NCBI GenBank assembly: GCA_963854835.1
Contig: OY978530.1
Location: forward strand, 8,496,372-8,560,371
DNA length: 64,000 nt
Source: Megamerina dolium
Taxonomy: Eukaryota > Arthropoda > Insecta > Diptera > Megamerinidae
Direction: 5' to 3'
How positions within the stretch are numbered: the stretch's first letter is position 1; the number at the start of each line of letters is the position of its first letter. The notes beneath the pieces are model-generated. The model was not told the origin of the DNA. It saw only the letters and a list, made by a program, of their open reading frames with translations, and made no database searches. The translations under genes and the position numbers were made by a program. Positions 1 through 16,067 of this stretch are shown one piece after another.

Positions 1-215
<215 letters not shown>

Positions 216-525
216 AGAGAAAGAAATAAAAAGATTTTTAGGGATAACAGGGTACTACCGTAAATTTATAAATGATTACGCAAAAGTAGCCCAACGCATT
301 ACAAAATATTTAAAGAAAAATGTAAAAATAAGCGTACAAGATCCAAGCTATATAGAAACATTCGAAAAGTTAAAAACATTAATTAGCTCTCATCCAATAT
401 TGAGATACCCAAACTTTGACAAGCAATTCACATTAACCACAGACGCATCAAACTATGCAATTTGAGCAGTGCTTTCCCAAGAAGGGCACCCAGTATGTTT
501 TATAGCAAGAACACTATATAATCAC
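216..525 (+). pseudogene. errantivirus/gypsy-type pol fragment (RT end to RNase H start)
   Basis: Frame +3 translation starting [10 protein letters not shown] matches the RT connection and start of RNase H of 17.6/gypsy-like insect retroelements: [11 protein letters not shown] followed by a segment with [13 protein letters not shown] interrupts the RNase H part at about 463-465. The fragment is cut on the left by the ACT array and on the right by a 5'-truncated mariner just after the motif ARTL. The same 310 bp recurs, including the premature stop, at 8801-9115, and its first 120 bp recur at 6225-6344. It is a dead fragment; family assignment rests on motif recognition only. Confidence 0.8.
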
Positions 526-1608
526 GTGCAGTGATTAAACACTATTATTTGAAAGGGAAAACGGCGAAAGAAACAAAAGAAAAGCTCGATAAACATTACA
601 GTGAGTCTGCTCCGTCAGATTACATGGTAAAATATTGGATTGCTGAATTTAAACGCGGCCGAACAAGCAGTGCAACAATACCATCAACAGGAAGGCCAAA
701 AGAGGTGGTTACTGAAGAAAATATCAAGAAAATCCTCGATATCGTTATGAATGATCGCCGAGTCAAGTTGCGTGAGATTGTTGAAATGGAAAACATCTCA
801 TATGAAAGTGTGTTCAACATTTTGCATGAACATTTGCATGTAAAAAAGCTATCGGCAAGATGGGTGCCACGTTTGCTCAGTGTCGAACAAAAATGAGTTC
901 GAGAGACCACTTCACAGCGGTGTTTGGAGATAATAAAGCGTAATACTGTTGATTTTTGGCGTCGATTAATAACTGTTGATGAAACGTGGGTCCACCCCTA
1001 CACACCTGAAACCAAAAATCAATCGAAACAATGGGTGGAAGTTGGTGGAAGTGCTCCGAAGAAGGCGAAGGCAGTGAAATCGGATGGCAAGGTTATGGCC
1101 ACTGTATGCACTCGGAATATTGCTTATCGATTATCTTGAAAAAGGATCCACAATCACAGGAAAGTATTATCGTGCATTATTGGATCAATTGAATGATGCA
1201 ATCAAGAAAAAACGACCACATTTAAAGAAGAAAAAAGTGATCTTTCTTCAACACAACGCACCGGTTCACACAGCATTAGATACGATTCTAAAATTACGTG
1301 AAATACACTTCGAATTGGTTGATCATCCACCTTATAGTCCAGATTTAGCTACTAGTGACTTTTTCCTGTTTCCAAACTTGAAAAAATGACTCGCAGGAAA
1401 AAGATACAGCTCTAACGAAGAAGTGATTATCGAAACTAACGCGCATTTTGAGGGGTTCCCGAATTCGTATTATTCAGATGGTATAAAAAAGTTGGAAAAT
1501 CGTCTTACTAAGTGCCTCGAAGTAAAAGGAAACTATGTTGAGAAATAAATGGTTTTTGAAAAAAAAATGTTTTTTTCCTACTTAGGTAGCTTCATTATCA
1601 TTCCGCCC
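526..1608 (+). mobile_element. mariner (DD34D) copy 1, defective
   Basis: Tc1/mariner transposase relic. The N-terminal DNA-binding half reads 531-896 (HTH region, then a WVPRLL motif matching the mariner WVPH signature), stops at TGA 894-896, continues at 924-1139 with the first catalytic Asp in TVDETW, shifts frame near 1100, and continues 1133-1389 with LQHNAPVH and YSPDLATSD. The second catalytic Asp is His here (LQHN; Asp in copy 4). The third Asp lies 34 residues downstream as in DD34D mariners. A TGA at about 1387 and a frameshift follow. The 3' end reads ...CCGCCCTCG before TA, probably the terminal repeat; the 5' terminal repeat is missing, so the copy is 5' truncated at its junction with the pol fragment. 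Confidence 0.88.
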
Positions 1609-1629
1609 TCGTATGTATACATGTTAATG

Positions 1630-2078
1630 CATTTTTTTTTCTGCAAAATTCAGAAGATAACAGATCAAGTTTGGAAATGTTAGACAATTTAGAAGATATT
1701 GAAACTCTAGCAACAATCCATTCAGCTGAAGAATATCTACATGGCCATTTTTGCATTAAGAAAGAAAACTCAGATAAAACTCAGATAATTTTAACAAACA
1801 GAGCAGAGGAAATAAAAACGTTACATGGAAAAAGGATAATCTTTATAGCAGAATGCGACTTTGGTAGAATGGGCGAAATATTTCGAAAATTCATTACGAT
1901 GGGAAATATAGGAATATATTCGGAGTTATGTGACACAGTTTACAACGTAGTTCAACAAAAATTAATACAAATGTTTTCTAACGACAGACAATTAAATTTT
2001 ATTAAATGCACACTTAGAGCACAAGATATCAAAACCGAAGTTGAAGCAGTGAAGTATGCATTCGGGCATTCAAAGTAG
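1630..2078 (+). pseudogene. errantivirus pol fragment, RNase H-integrase linker
   Basis: ORF 1671-2078 (135 codons) resembles the region between RNase H and integrase of 17.6/297-type insect errantiviruses: it has a THSAEE-like run, an FGRMGEIF stretch and a tail rich in charged residues. It lies directly downstream of mariner copy 1 while 216-525 lies upstream, so the two halves probably come from one errantivirus that the mariner entered. The reading frame ends at TAG 2076-2078, followed by non-coding DNA. No integrase is visible here. The fragment has no expected activity. Confidence 0.65.
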
Positions 2079-2091
2079 ATATATGGGGATT

Positions 2092-2133
2092 CTGGATCAG
2101 CTATCTAACTGCCTGGATCAGCTATCTAACTGC
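2092..2133. repeat. 21-bp direct tandem duplication
   Basis: The 21-bp unit beginning CTGGATCAGC occurs twice head to tail (2092-2112 and 2113-2133) with no mismatch. The surrounding 2079-2377 has no ORF or recognisable element and is purine-rich in places. Confidence 0.9.
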
Positions 2134-2894
2134 GTGTGTTAGAGCAAGAAAGGAGATCAACATATTTTAAGCTATCTTAGCCATGTGTTAGAGTTGCAGC
2201 TATCTTGATAAGTGTGTGAGAGGGAGGCGGCATGATGGGTGGGCGGAGAATGTGGTGAGGTGGCTAAGGCGTGAGGAGTGGCGGCGTTGATATTGATTCG
2301 AGCTGTGCTACCAGGCTAGCATGATCGGTAGCAAACAGCTATGTCTTGTATTGGTTGATATGGTAAGTGCATATACGTTTTTTTTTTATTCGAAGGGGGA
2401 ATCTATCATAGATACCGTCAACCATAGACGGCATGTGTGATTCATACTGTCCGCTAAAGGTACACCTCATTCGGGACCACTCCTAGTCAGTATTATCTTA
2501 CTATGCTGGACTTGCGAACCAGTACGCCTACGTACTAAACCCTTCACTCCGACCTCTATAGCTTGTTTGTGTCTTGCGGGACCGCCGTTAAGCACTGCTT
2601 CTCAGGACTATGCTGAGCTAAGATGCCTCTTCTAACATCCAGTACATGGCGTTCACACAGCTGCAGTTACATTTCTCCGCTGCCACTCCTTCTTCCTGAG
2701 CTCCTTGAGAGCTATTGCAGCCCATTTTTCCATCTTAAACTACACCAAACTCGATCGCAGCATATGGGTACAATGTTATCGGGTGTCATCAGTTCATTTA
2801 TTATCTTCTCTATGGTCATTCTCTGCGCCTCAAATCTAAAGCAGAAGAAAAAGATATGCTGAGCGTTTTTGCCGACAGTGTTGCAGAATGAGCA

Positions 2895-3784
2895 TTATGT
2901 CGCGTCATCATGACCGAATCTGTGGAGGTACTCTCTGAAACAACCACGGCCCGTCAAAAACTGCGTAAGATAGTAGTCTGTCTCTCCTTGTCTTCTTTCG
3001 ACCCAAGCTTGCACGTTCCTGATGAGCCTGTGGGTCCACCTCTTTTTTCCTGCGGCGTCCCATTGACTTTGCCATTCGTCTAGGCTCGTCTGTCTCTCCT
3101 CTCTCCGTTCGGTTGCCGTTAACCGCCTATTCAAGCTTTTGGTTCTGTTGTATACTCTGCTAAACTCCGAGGCCATTATGTCCGGCTGCATAATGCCAGA
3201 TATAATATCGGCCGCAGGGCTGTCCCCCATGTAGGCGCCGCGTACATCAGTATTGATTGACGGCAATCCACCCGTCACCACGTAGCTTTTGGGCCCTTCG
3301 TCCGTGTCATACAACAGTAGTCTGTCAGACAGATAACTATTTATTATTCGGATTAGGTACGCCGGTGTTTCCTTTGCCTCAAATGTCCTCATAATAAGAG
3401 TCGAGTTTGCCGAGTTGAAGGCATTTTGTACGTCTAGCGTCACTACTGCACAATATTTTTTATCGCCATACATCCATCTAGTGCCTTCTATGGCCTTGCC
3501 AGCAATGTCCGTCAATTTTCTAATTGTGTCTATGGTCGACCGATGTCTCCTGAAGCCAAATTGGTTCTCGGAGAGACCAGATGATTTCCTTTCTATATGT
3601 TGTTCCAGACGCGTGCATATCAACCTCTCCAATATTTTGGCCATCGTATCGATCATGCAAAGTTGACGATACGCGTTTGGCTCACCCGCCGGTTTATTCG
3701 GCTTCTGAAGGAGGACTAGGCGCTGTTTTTTCCATACTTTCGGGAAAACACCTTCGTTCAAATATCTCGTAAAAAGCTCGGCAA
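2895..3784 (-). pseudogene. R1-like RT fused to C-terminus, copy A
   Basis: ORF 3761-2895 (288 codons). The first ~165 codons are the RT fingers and palm with NQFGFRRHRS and the motif A region LDVQNAFNSAN. After VVTGG the sequence departs from copy B at TGCCG (about 3265): the GVPQGS and YADD motifs and several hundred bases are missing. The rest is an R1-type C-terminus (WTHRLIRN, FLTGRGCFREYLHRFGHDD). Lacking the YADD Asp pair, it cannot be an active RT. Codons further 3' (to about 2760) continue in shifted frame. Confidence 0.82.
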
Positions 3785-4605
3785 AAGGCTACGTTTTGTG
3801 ATTAATGGCGATCTTCAGCACCTGATTCGGGATGCTATCAAGTCCAGGCGTCTTTGCGTTACCGAATCTCTCCGCCGCTAAGATAATCTCCGACTTGTCG
3901 ATTGTCACTGCTTCTTCTATTGGGGGTATCACCATATACGGTTGCAAGTCTTGCGCCGGAAAAAGCGTTTTTACTACCTTTCTTAAGAGGATAGTGCAGG
4001 TTGTTGCTTTACCTCTACCACCTCTGACTTTCGACATCACTATCTTATACGCGTCACCCCACGGGTTCTCGTCCACCCTTTCACAAAGTTCTTTGAAGCG
4101 TGAGGACTTGCTGCTTTTGATCGCCTTTTTAAACACCTTGCGTTTCTTTTTGAAGCATTCACGTAGTATTATATGCCCCGGAGTACCTTGGCTTCTTTAG
4201 GAGAGACGTCTTGCTCTATGACATTCACTTCTTAATGTATTAATCTCCTGATTCCACCAGTACATGGGCTTTCTAAACATATTCTGTCTTTTCCTGCACA
4301 TGGCGGCGTCGCAAGCTTTACTTACGTACTTTGACAGCATGTCGGCCTGTCGGTCCACGTCGTTTGGACTGTCTGGGTTCACGTCTAATATGAGTTTGAA
4401 AATTTCTTCATCAAGCGTTTCCACCTTCCACCCTCTGGTTTGTGTTTTTAGTAGGCCCCCTCGAAACTGTTTATGATTGCCGACTTCCATCACAACAGCG
4501 AGGTGGTCGCTATGTGTGTAAAAGTCGCACACCTGCTAGCTAGTCGATCTAACGAGCGCGCGGCTGGCGAACGTAATGTCAATAATTGATCCATTGATCG
4601 CATGT
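3785..4605 (-). pseudogene. R1-like endonuclease end and RT N-terminal region, copy A
   Basis: Reading on the minus strand, IIDITFAS near 4590-4570 followed by YTHSDH (start of the 4532-4197 ORF) is the end of an APE-type endonuclease; SDH is its last catalytic signature. The following linker contains a long charged stretch (WWNQEI, SECHRARR) and is frameshifted near 4197. A second frame (4136-3789) carries the segment before the RT fingers, ending at a TAG at 3789-3791. The same TAG is present in copy B at 22632-22634. Confidence 0.8.
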
Positions 4606-4860
4606 ACAATAATAATTTTACATGCGTGTGTATATGATTATAGCTTGTAGCTACATAGGCTACATATAGTCGGTACAATAAATGCATGTACATGCGTGTG
4701 TATATGGTTATAGCTTGTAGCTACATAGGCTACATATATATTAGACTATTTATATCTTAATATATATGTAGCTAGCATGAGTATCAAAAAATAATATAAG
4801 TTTTTGTTGAGGTAGGTTTTTCATACTTCTCATTATTTACGTTGTATTCAAATTATATAT
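4606..4860. other. flank shared with the inverted R1-like copy
   Basis: AT-rich, non-coding. Contains two variants of a ~50-bp motif (ACATGCGTGTGTATATG... TAGCTTGTAGCTACATAGGC) at about 4618-4672 and 4690-4734. The reverse complement of this stretch recurs at about 21510-21830 with rearrangements, showing that the R1-like copies sit in a duplicated locus rather than at independent targets. Confidence 0.8.
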
Positions 4861-5254
4861 GAGTTACTTATTTGCAATAAAATTGACAAATATTATTTCA
4901 CACGTGACAATTGGAGTGTTAGGATATTTTGTTGTCAAACGATTCGCGATAATGATAAATATTGCGTATGTCATAGCGAATGGTCCCAATGAAAAATAGT
5001 TCTCGTGGATGCAAGGGAAAGAGTTATGGAGGTTTTTGTAAAACCAGAGCATGGACTACCATCTTTAATATTGCGTGTAACTCGAAATGGGGGTGTTTTA
5101 TTCCGAGATAAGGAATTCAATTTTAAATCAGATGTTCAAATTGAAGTTTTAGGAGTTTTTTATAGAAGCAGCAATGATTTCAAATATATAGGGGACTGTC
5201 CATTCTCTTATGATGAAGGGTGGGGTAGTCGCTTAAAGCGTGACGATGAAATTG
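4861..5254 (+). pseudogene. unidentified protein fragment fused to mariner
   Basis: Not recognised. Frame from 4862 gives a 45-residue stretch with a hydrophobic segment (GVLGYFVV) ending at a TAG near 4997-4999. A +1-shifted frame, 5005-5254, reads on in a well-behaved amino-acid composition (VMEVFVKPEHG, YRSSNDF, DEGWG) and runs in frame into mariner copy 2 at IVEMEN, giving a 121-codon chimeric ORF. Codon composition looks protein-coding rather than random. It could be a fragment of a host gene, a virus-like element or a DNA transposon; I cannot assign it. Confidence 0.45.
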
Positions 5255-8800
<3,546 letters not shown>

Positions 8801-9115
8801 AGAGAAAGAAATAAAAAGATTTTTAGGGATAACAGGGTACTACCGTAAATTTATAAATGATTACGCAAAAGTAGCCCAACGCATTACAAAATATTTAAAG
8901 AAAAATGTAAAAATAAGCGTACAAGATCCAAGCTATATAGAAACATTCGAAAAGTTAAAAACATTAATTAGCTCTCATCCAATATTGAGATACCCAAACT
9001 TTGACAAGCAATTCACATTAACCACAGACGCATCAAACTATGCAATTTGAGCAGTGCTTTCCCAAGAAGGGCACCCAGTATGTTTTATAGCAAGAACACT
9101 ATATAATCACGTGCA
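8801..9115 (+). pseudogene. errantivirus pol fragment, third duplicate
   Basis: I see no differences from 216-530, including the in-frame TGA of the RNase H part and the junction with the truncated mariner at CACGTGCAGTG. Indicates recent segmental duplication of the whole array-pol-mariner unit. Confidence 0.88.
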
Positions 9116-10654
<1,539 letters not shown>

Positions 10655-10985
10655 TTTATATTTATTTTTCGACTTTGTTCACTTGAATAGCTGTTAATAA
10701 TGATTCCTATTAGGATCCTACTTCGTCTATTTATTCAAGTTTCGACTATATGCAACATGTATATATATATATGATAAATATTTTATGTATACAGCTTGCA
10801 ATCTACCCCTTGACCGCAACATAATAGTTCACATAGTAAAAATCCTTAAACGTATTAGATATGATAAGTGGGCCGCGGCAATAGACCACTAATTTTACTG
10901 TAACTATATGATAAGATGCAGCAAATTGACAACATATAAAGATAAAGATTCAACACATTGACAAAATATTTTTTGTTATATACAC
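10655..10985. other. AT-rich spacer, nothing recognised
   Basis: No ORF of note. Contains a short (AT) run near 10759-10772. It may be the 3' untranslated part of the minus-strand LINE fragment that follows, but no tail or target duplication is visible. Confidence 0.5.
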
Positions 10986-11580
10986 TTATACACTCACCAC
11001 ACTTAACAACATCTGCTTATGGTACAAATGTGTCAGATTACACACGCCGCGTCCTTCTTCTCTCCGAGGCAAGGAAACTCTTTCGACTGCTGCTTTCGGG
11101 TGATGCAGCCTGTTTCTAGACATAATTGTTCTGATCAACCGCTGCAGCGCTTCAAAATCAGTCGGGCTCCACTTAACAATGCCAAATGAATAGGTCAGTA
11201 CCGGCACGCAGTAGACGTTTATCGCTTTCGTGACATTCCGCGCGTTTAGACTGGTATGCATTACCTGCGTAAGGCGTTTTCGGAACTCAATTTTCAGGGA
11301 GTTTTTAATTGTAGTCTGGCTAATTCTGTTTTTTTGCAGTGCTCCTAAATATTTATAGGATTCGTGTTCTTCCAATGGCAGAATTAGCTAGTGTTGGGCT
11401 GTTTCTATAGGTTCTCCGACTGCAGCCTTACTCCTGCTTACTATTTGGGTTCTGCATTTGTCAATCCCAAATTCCATCCGGGTGTTTGTCGAAAATCTCT
11501 CAGTCAAGGCGTATAGTGCCTGCAGGTGCTCAGATCTCCCCGCATACAATTTCAAGTCGTCCAGGTCTGATGAATAAGCG
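10986..11580 (-). pseudogene. non-LTR retrotransposon RT C-terminal fragment
   Basis: Minus-strand frame from about 11571 starts with DDLKLYAG, the second half of a YxDD catalytic box, then GIDKCRTQ. After a stop near 11388 it continues 11375-10986 with YKYLGALQ, VPVLTYSFGIVKWS and HPKAAVERVSLPRREEGRGV. This is a LINE thumb and C-terminal domain of the type in which the RT is followed by a Y-S-FG--KWS block. It is not R1, LOA, RTE or jockey as seen elsewhere in this window; the clade is not assigned. It is joined at DLD/DDL to the Mos1-like mariner upstream, probably by illegitimate recombination. Confidence 0.72.
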
Positions 11581-12330
11581 GGATGAGGTAGCACCTCCAA
11601 GTAGTTTTGGACCAGTTTTGACGTGTGCGATGGTGAGTTGTCGTGGAGAAAAATCAGCTTCTCATGTCTTTGTTCATAACCAGGCCTTTTTTCACCCAAA
11701 GCATGGCGCATTTCACTAGTTGTTGGTGGTAGCGGTTGGCATTGACAGTTTCACCAGGTTTCAACAGCTCGTAGTAGATGACACCCTGCTGATCCCACCA
11801 AACGCATAGCTTTCCTCCAAAGCGATTTGGTTGTCCGAGATCGACAAACGATTTTTTTCGTTTAGGTTTCTCAAAGTATATCCACTTTTCATCGCAAGGC
11901 ACCACAAGATGCAGGAAAGACTTTTTTTTTGTCTAGCAAGCAAGATTTCACATATGTTTTGGCGTCGCTCCATATGCCTATCGTTCAATTCATGGGGTAC
12001 CAATTTTCCAAATTTCTGCACCTTCCTCATGGCTCGTAAACATATGGAAATGGCTTGTTGAGTAACACCTAACGGTTCGGCAAGCATTTTTTGCGATTGG
12101 GTGTCGTCCTCATCCAAAAGAGCCTGCAAATCATTGTCCTCAACTTTTCTGGATCTATTTTCACGCTTCTTGTCACTCAAGTGAAAATGGCCTTCTTTGA
12201 ACCGACGAAACCAGTCTCTGCAAGTGGATAGCGCACTGTCTCCACAAGCATTCGATGCGACTTCCCGCATATGCTCTTTTTCTGGCACGAAACTAGACAT
12301 GATTATACGAGGAAAAATGTATGTTGTTGT
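11571..12330 (-). mobile_element. Mos1-like (mauritiana-type) mariner, truncated
   Basis: Minus-strand DD34D transposase relic. ORF 12300-11761 starts MSSFVPEKE and carries the HTH/linker (CRDWFRRFKEG, QALLDEDD, VTQQAIS) and KLVPHELN, the WVPHEL equivalent. The N-terminus has lost about 25 residues after MREVA compared with Mos1-type proteins. A shifted frame 11905-11654 carries the first catalytic region (CDEKWIYFE, CVWWDQQGVIYYELLKPGE), and another frame carries LHDNSPSHT with the second Asp. The third Asp and the C-terminus are gone: the sequence runs into a LINE RT after PAYSSDLD. Another fragment of the same family is at 23729-24060. Confidence 0.85.
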
Positions 12331-12436
12331 ATGAAATCACTGATAATGTTTACTAATTGATGTGAACAGATTTCGAATTCATAAAAAAAAGGATGCACCG
12401 TCGATAATAGCTCAACACGCTCACTAACATTTAACA
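12331..12436. other. junction between mariner leader and Polinton
   Basis: About 105 bp with no ORF between the Mos1-like start codon (minus) and the PolB start (plus). It should contain the left boundary of one or both elements, but I see neither a mariner terminal repeat nor a Polinton terminal repeat. Confidence 0.4.
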
Positions 12437-15400
12437 ATGTCAAAACGTAAAACAGTGCATTTAGCTTTCTTTTGTGAGGAATGTGACACATTTTTCTCTG
12501 CAAAGAGAAATTTGCAAGCGCACATTAAACGGGTACATTTACAGAAAAAGAAAGAATACAATACTATATATTGCGATTTTTGTAAAAAGGATGCGATAAC
12601 TCGTAATTGGAGTTATCACATACGTACCAATATTCATAAAAGAAATGCTTGCGAAATCGTTGATGGTAATGTGGAAGTTATTCAATCAGCGTTTAAAAAT
12701 AGGATAAAGACCCTTCAATTTAATAATGATGATGAGGGTGATGTAATCCCTGTAAAATTTATAGGGAAAATTTCTAATTGTATAGTTAGCGTTTTGAAAG
12801 AGTCTTTACTAAGTAATGACCCTTTCAAATATAATTTCGAATTGTTTGGAGAGTATGTTAAACCACCTCACGATATAGTGGAGGTTAAATCTTTTCAAAC
12901 AAACATGATACCCATACACACTATACACGAACTGGAGAGCTCACTAAACGATCATGTTGAAAAGATCAAAAATCAAATGAGTGAATTCCAGGTACGTGAT
13001 AGTGGGTGGGCCCTTCTTAAATTACTTCATTTGGAGGTTAATGTGAATAAGCTCGACATGATAAAAGGAAGTAGTTTCATACCTCTTCCTAAAAAATTGA
13101 TTGAGAAAAAAGCATGTGTCAATGTTGAAAATGATTACATGTATTGCTTTAAATGGTCTATTATTGCATCTTTTGTGGATTCACCAATTAATTCGAACCG
13201 TTGTTCGAATTATAATGTGAATATAAATGATGCAATAATATTTGTGAATGATCTAGAGTTAAACTTTAGCGGTATGGAGTTTCCTCTAGACTATAATGAT
13301 ATCCACATTTTCGATGAACAAAATGCAGATATCAGCATCTGTCTTTGGGTATAACAATGAAATTGGTGATGCTTTTGGTCCAATTTACTGGACAAAGGAT
13401 TCACATAGAAAATTTCATATAAATCTTCTATTTATCCAAGATGAGTTAGCGGATAATTTCCATTATGTATGGATTAAGAATGTGTCGCGACTTTTCCGGT
13501 CAACGCTAACTGGCAATAAAAATTCCATTCATTTTTGTAATGTATGTTTACAACATTTTTCAAACGATGAAAAATATAGTCAACATATATCCAGGGAATG
13601 TAATCTTATGGTTACCAGAATGCCTTCTGAGGATAATAAATTTCTCGAATTTAACGGCATATATCATCAGATGGATGTACCTTTTGTAGTATATGCAGAC
13701 TTTGAATGTGTATTGAAATCATGTGATAAACAGGTTTCCGAAAAAGTAAGGAATATTCAGGAGCATCTCGCCTGTGCATTTTCATATCAGATCGTATGCA
13801 ATTATAATCCGATATTGAGTAAAATGCGAACATATGTGGGTTTATTGTTTATTGAGATGTTAGTTGATGATCTCATCAAAATTTTTTATGATTGCATTAA
13901 TGTTAAGATTCCTATGAATCCTCTATCTAATGCAGAGCGAGATTTTCATTTTTCATCTCCTATATGCCATATTTGTGAGAAGAAATTCATTGGGAATGAA
14001 GAGCGTATAGCTGATCATTGTCATTTAACCGGGAAATATCGTGGCCCAGCGCATAATGAATGCAATTTGAAATATAAAGTTCCGAAATTTTTTCCGGTGT
14101 TTTTCCATAACCTCTCGGGGTATGACATACATTTATTTATCAGAGAGCTTCAACATAAAAGTGGTTATGTTGAAGTAATTGCTGTAAATAAAGAGAAGTA
14201 TATTTCCATATCATTTAAATGTAGAATGGAAAATGGTATAATGGAGATAAGATTTTTATACTCATTCAGATTTATGGCTTCAAGTTTGGAGAAATTAGCA
14301 AAAAATCTCGATCCCTCAGATTTCCACATGGTTAGAGCAGTGCACCCTAATAATGAAGAATTCGATCTAATTCGACGTAAGGGTGTATATCCATATAACT
14401 ATATACAAACAGAGGAAGTTTTACATGAGAAAAGTCTTCCTCCAAGAGAAAAATTCTTTAATACTTTGACCGGTTCTCCGTGTTCTGAAGAGGAATATAA
14501 TCATGCTAAAAAAGTGTGGGTAACATTTAGCTGTTCTTCCTTGAAAGACTACACGGAAATCTATTTGAAATGTGATGTGCTTCTACTAACTGATATATTT
14601 GAAAATTTCAGGAAAAAATGTAGGAATGTGTATAAGCTTGATCCATGTCAATATTATACAGCCCCCGGTTTATCATGGGATGCAATGTTGAAGTATACAT
14701 CTATTTCATTAGAGCTATTCACTTCACATTCAATGCATCATTTTGTGCAGAAGTGGGTTCGTGGTGGGATTTGCCAAGTGAGTAAAAGACACTCTAAGGC
14801 AAACAATAAGTATATGAATGATTTCAATCCATTGAAACTATCTGAATATTTAGTATATGTAGACGCCAATAATCTATATGATTGGGCAATGTCACAATAT
14901 CTACAGCAGATGGATTTGAATGGGTTGAAGACATTAACATTAAAGACATATTAGATGCATCTAGTGAATCATCCGTTGGCTACTTTTTAGAGGTATATTT
15001 GAATTACCCTCTCCAGATGCATGAGCTGCATAACGATTTACCATTTTGTGTTGAAAATATGAACCCTCCAAATAACAACAAAGTAACAAAATTAATTACA
15101 AATTTAAACAATAAATACAATTATGTAATACACTATAGGGTTCTACAACAGGCAATACAAAATGGTTTAGAGGTATCTAAAGTTCATAGGGTGTTAAAAT
15201 TTAATCAATCTCCTTGGTTAAATCAGTATATTTTTTTAAACAATCAACATCGCACCTTAGCTACATGCGAATTTGAAAAAAATCTTTTCAAATTAATGAA
15301 CAATGCTGTTTACGGTAAAAGAATGGAAAACGTTGAAAAACGTAATGAGATTAAAATTTTATCATCTTGGGAGAGTGTTCATAAGAGAAAAGGAGTTAGA

Positions 15401-15817
15401 GCCCTAATAGCTAGTCCGAATTTTCACAGCATATCAATTTTTGATGAGAATATGTGTGCCATTCAAATGAATAAAATGCGAGTATTATATAACAAACCGA
15501 TATATCTGGGATTTGCAATTTTTGAATTATCAAAACTTAAAATGTATGACTTTCACTACCAATATATGATTCCAAAATTTAAGCATTTATCGCTATGTTA
15601 TATGGATACCGATTCTTTTATTTATAATATTCGCACCGATGATTTTTATCAGGATATCAAAGATGATATTGATAGCAGATTTGATACATCGGGCTATGCT
15701 ATTGATAACCCTTTCAACATACCGTTGAAAAATAAAAAAAAATTAGGTATGATGAAGGATGAGAATAATGGGGCAATTATACGTGAATTTATTGGACTAC
15801 GTCCTAAAATGTATTGA
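12437..15817 (+). pseudogene. polB: Polinton protein-primed DNA polymerase B
   Basis: Family B (DNA_pol_B_2) polymerase, which replicates the element with a terminal protein primer. Start ATG 12437. The N-terminus has a C2H2-like finger (CEECDTFF...HIKRVH). Then come an HNH/endoVII-like knot near 13966-14085 (CHICEKK, DHCHLTGKYRG, HNECN), exonuclease motif I YADFEC (about 13692), exonuclease II HNLSGYDIH (about 14104), Pol A VDANNLY (about 14860), Pol B KLMNNAVYGK (about 15291) and Pol C YMDTDSF (about 15600). Two frameshifts, near 13341 and 14905, break it, and it stops at TGA after RPKMY, short of the usual C-terminus. Catalytic residues look conserved, so inactivation is fairly recent. Pol A reads DANNLY rather than the commoner Dxx(S/A)LYP. 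Confidence 0.88.
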
Positions 15818-15831
15818 TTAGATGCAGATAA

Positions 15832-16062
15832 TTATAATGTACAGAATAAAGTGATGGGTATCCCCAAAAATATTTTATCATGAGTAGTATCGACAAGAGT
15901 GTCACCAAACATTTTTGAATAAAAAGCGTCATCAGTAGTCGTGCTAGTATTATTACGACTATGTGATGATACTCTCTTATCACCTTTATATGGAGTATAT
16001 TCATCTTTGCAACCTTTAATATTCGATTCATTAGTGTTTAATGTGTGAGCTTTATCAATCAA
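15832..16062 (-). pseudogene. unassigned minus-strand ORF downstream of ATPase
   Basis: 76-codon open frame rich in Asp, Thr and Ser (TLNTNESNIKG, RNNTSTTTDD), lying between the end of the ATPase frame and the convergent PolB end. It could be the frameshifted ATPase C-terminus or a short separate gene; no motif decides this. It overlaps where PolB's missing C-terminus would be. Confidence 0.35.
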
Positions 16063-16067
16063 AGCTT

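Larger units (their letters stand above)
2378..4605 (-). mobile_element. R1-clade LINE, copy A (5'-truncated, internally deleted)
   Basis: Minus-strand non-LTR retrotransposon. It carries the end of an APE-type endonuclease, the RT thumb/finger region, part of RT and the C-terminus, then about 480 bp of 3' untranslated sequence ending in AATAAA plus a run of A (plus-strand T run near 2380-2389). VQNAFNSAN and the C-terminal FGHDD region are typical of the R1 clade. The 5' end is lost within the endonuclease. The RT core with GVPQGS and YADD is deleted. A second, inverted copy lies at 21830-23728 and shares the 5' truncation, flanking sequence and a nonsense codon. Confidence 0.85.

Noticed and set aside
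12437..15817. PolB as an active exogenous virus gene
   Set aside because: Two frameshifts, a missing C-terminus and surrounding transposon insertions show an old genomic copy.
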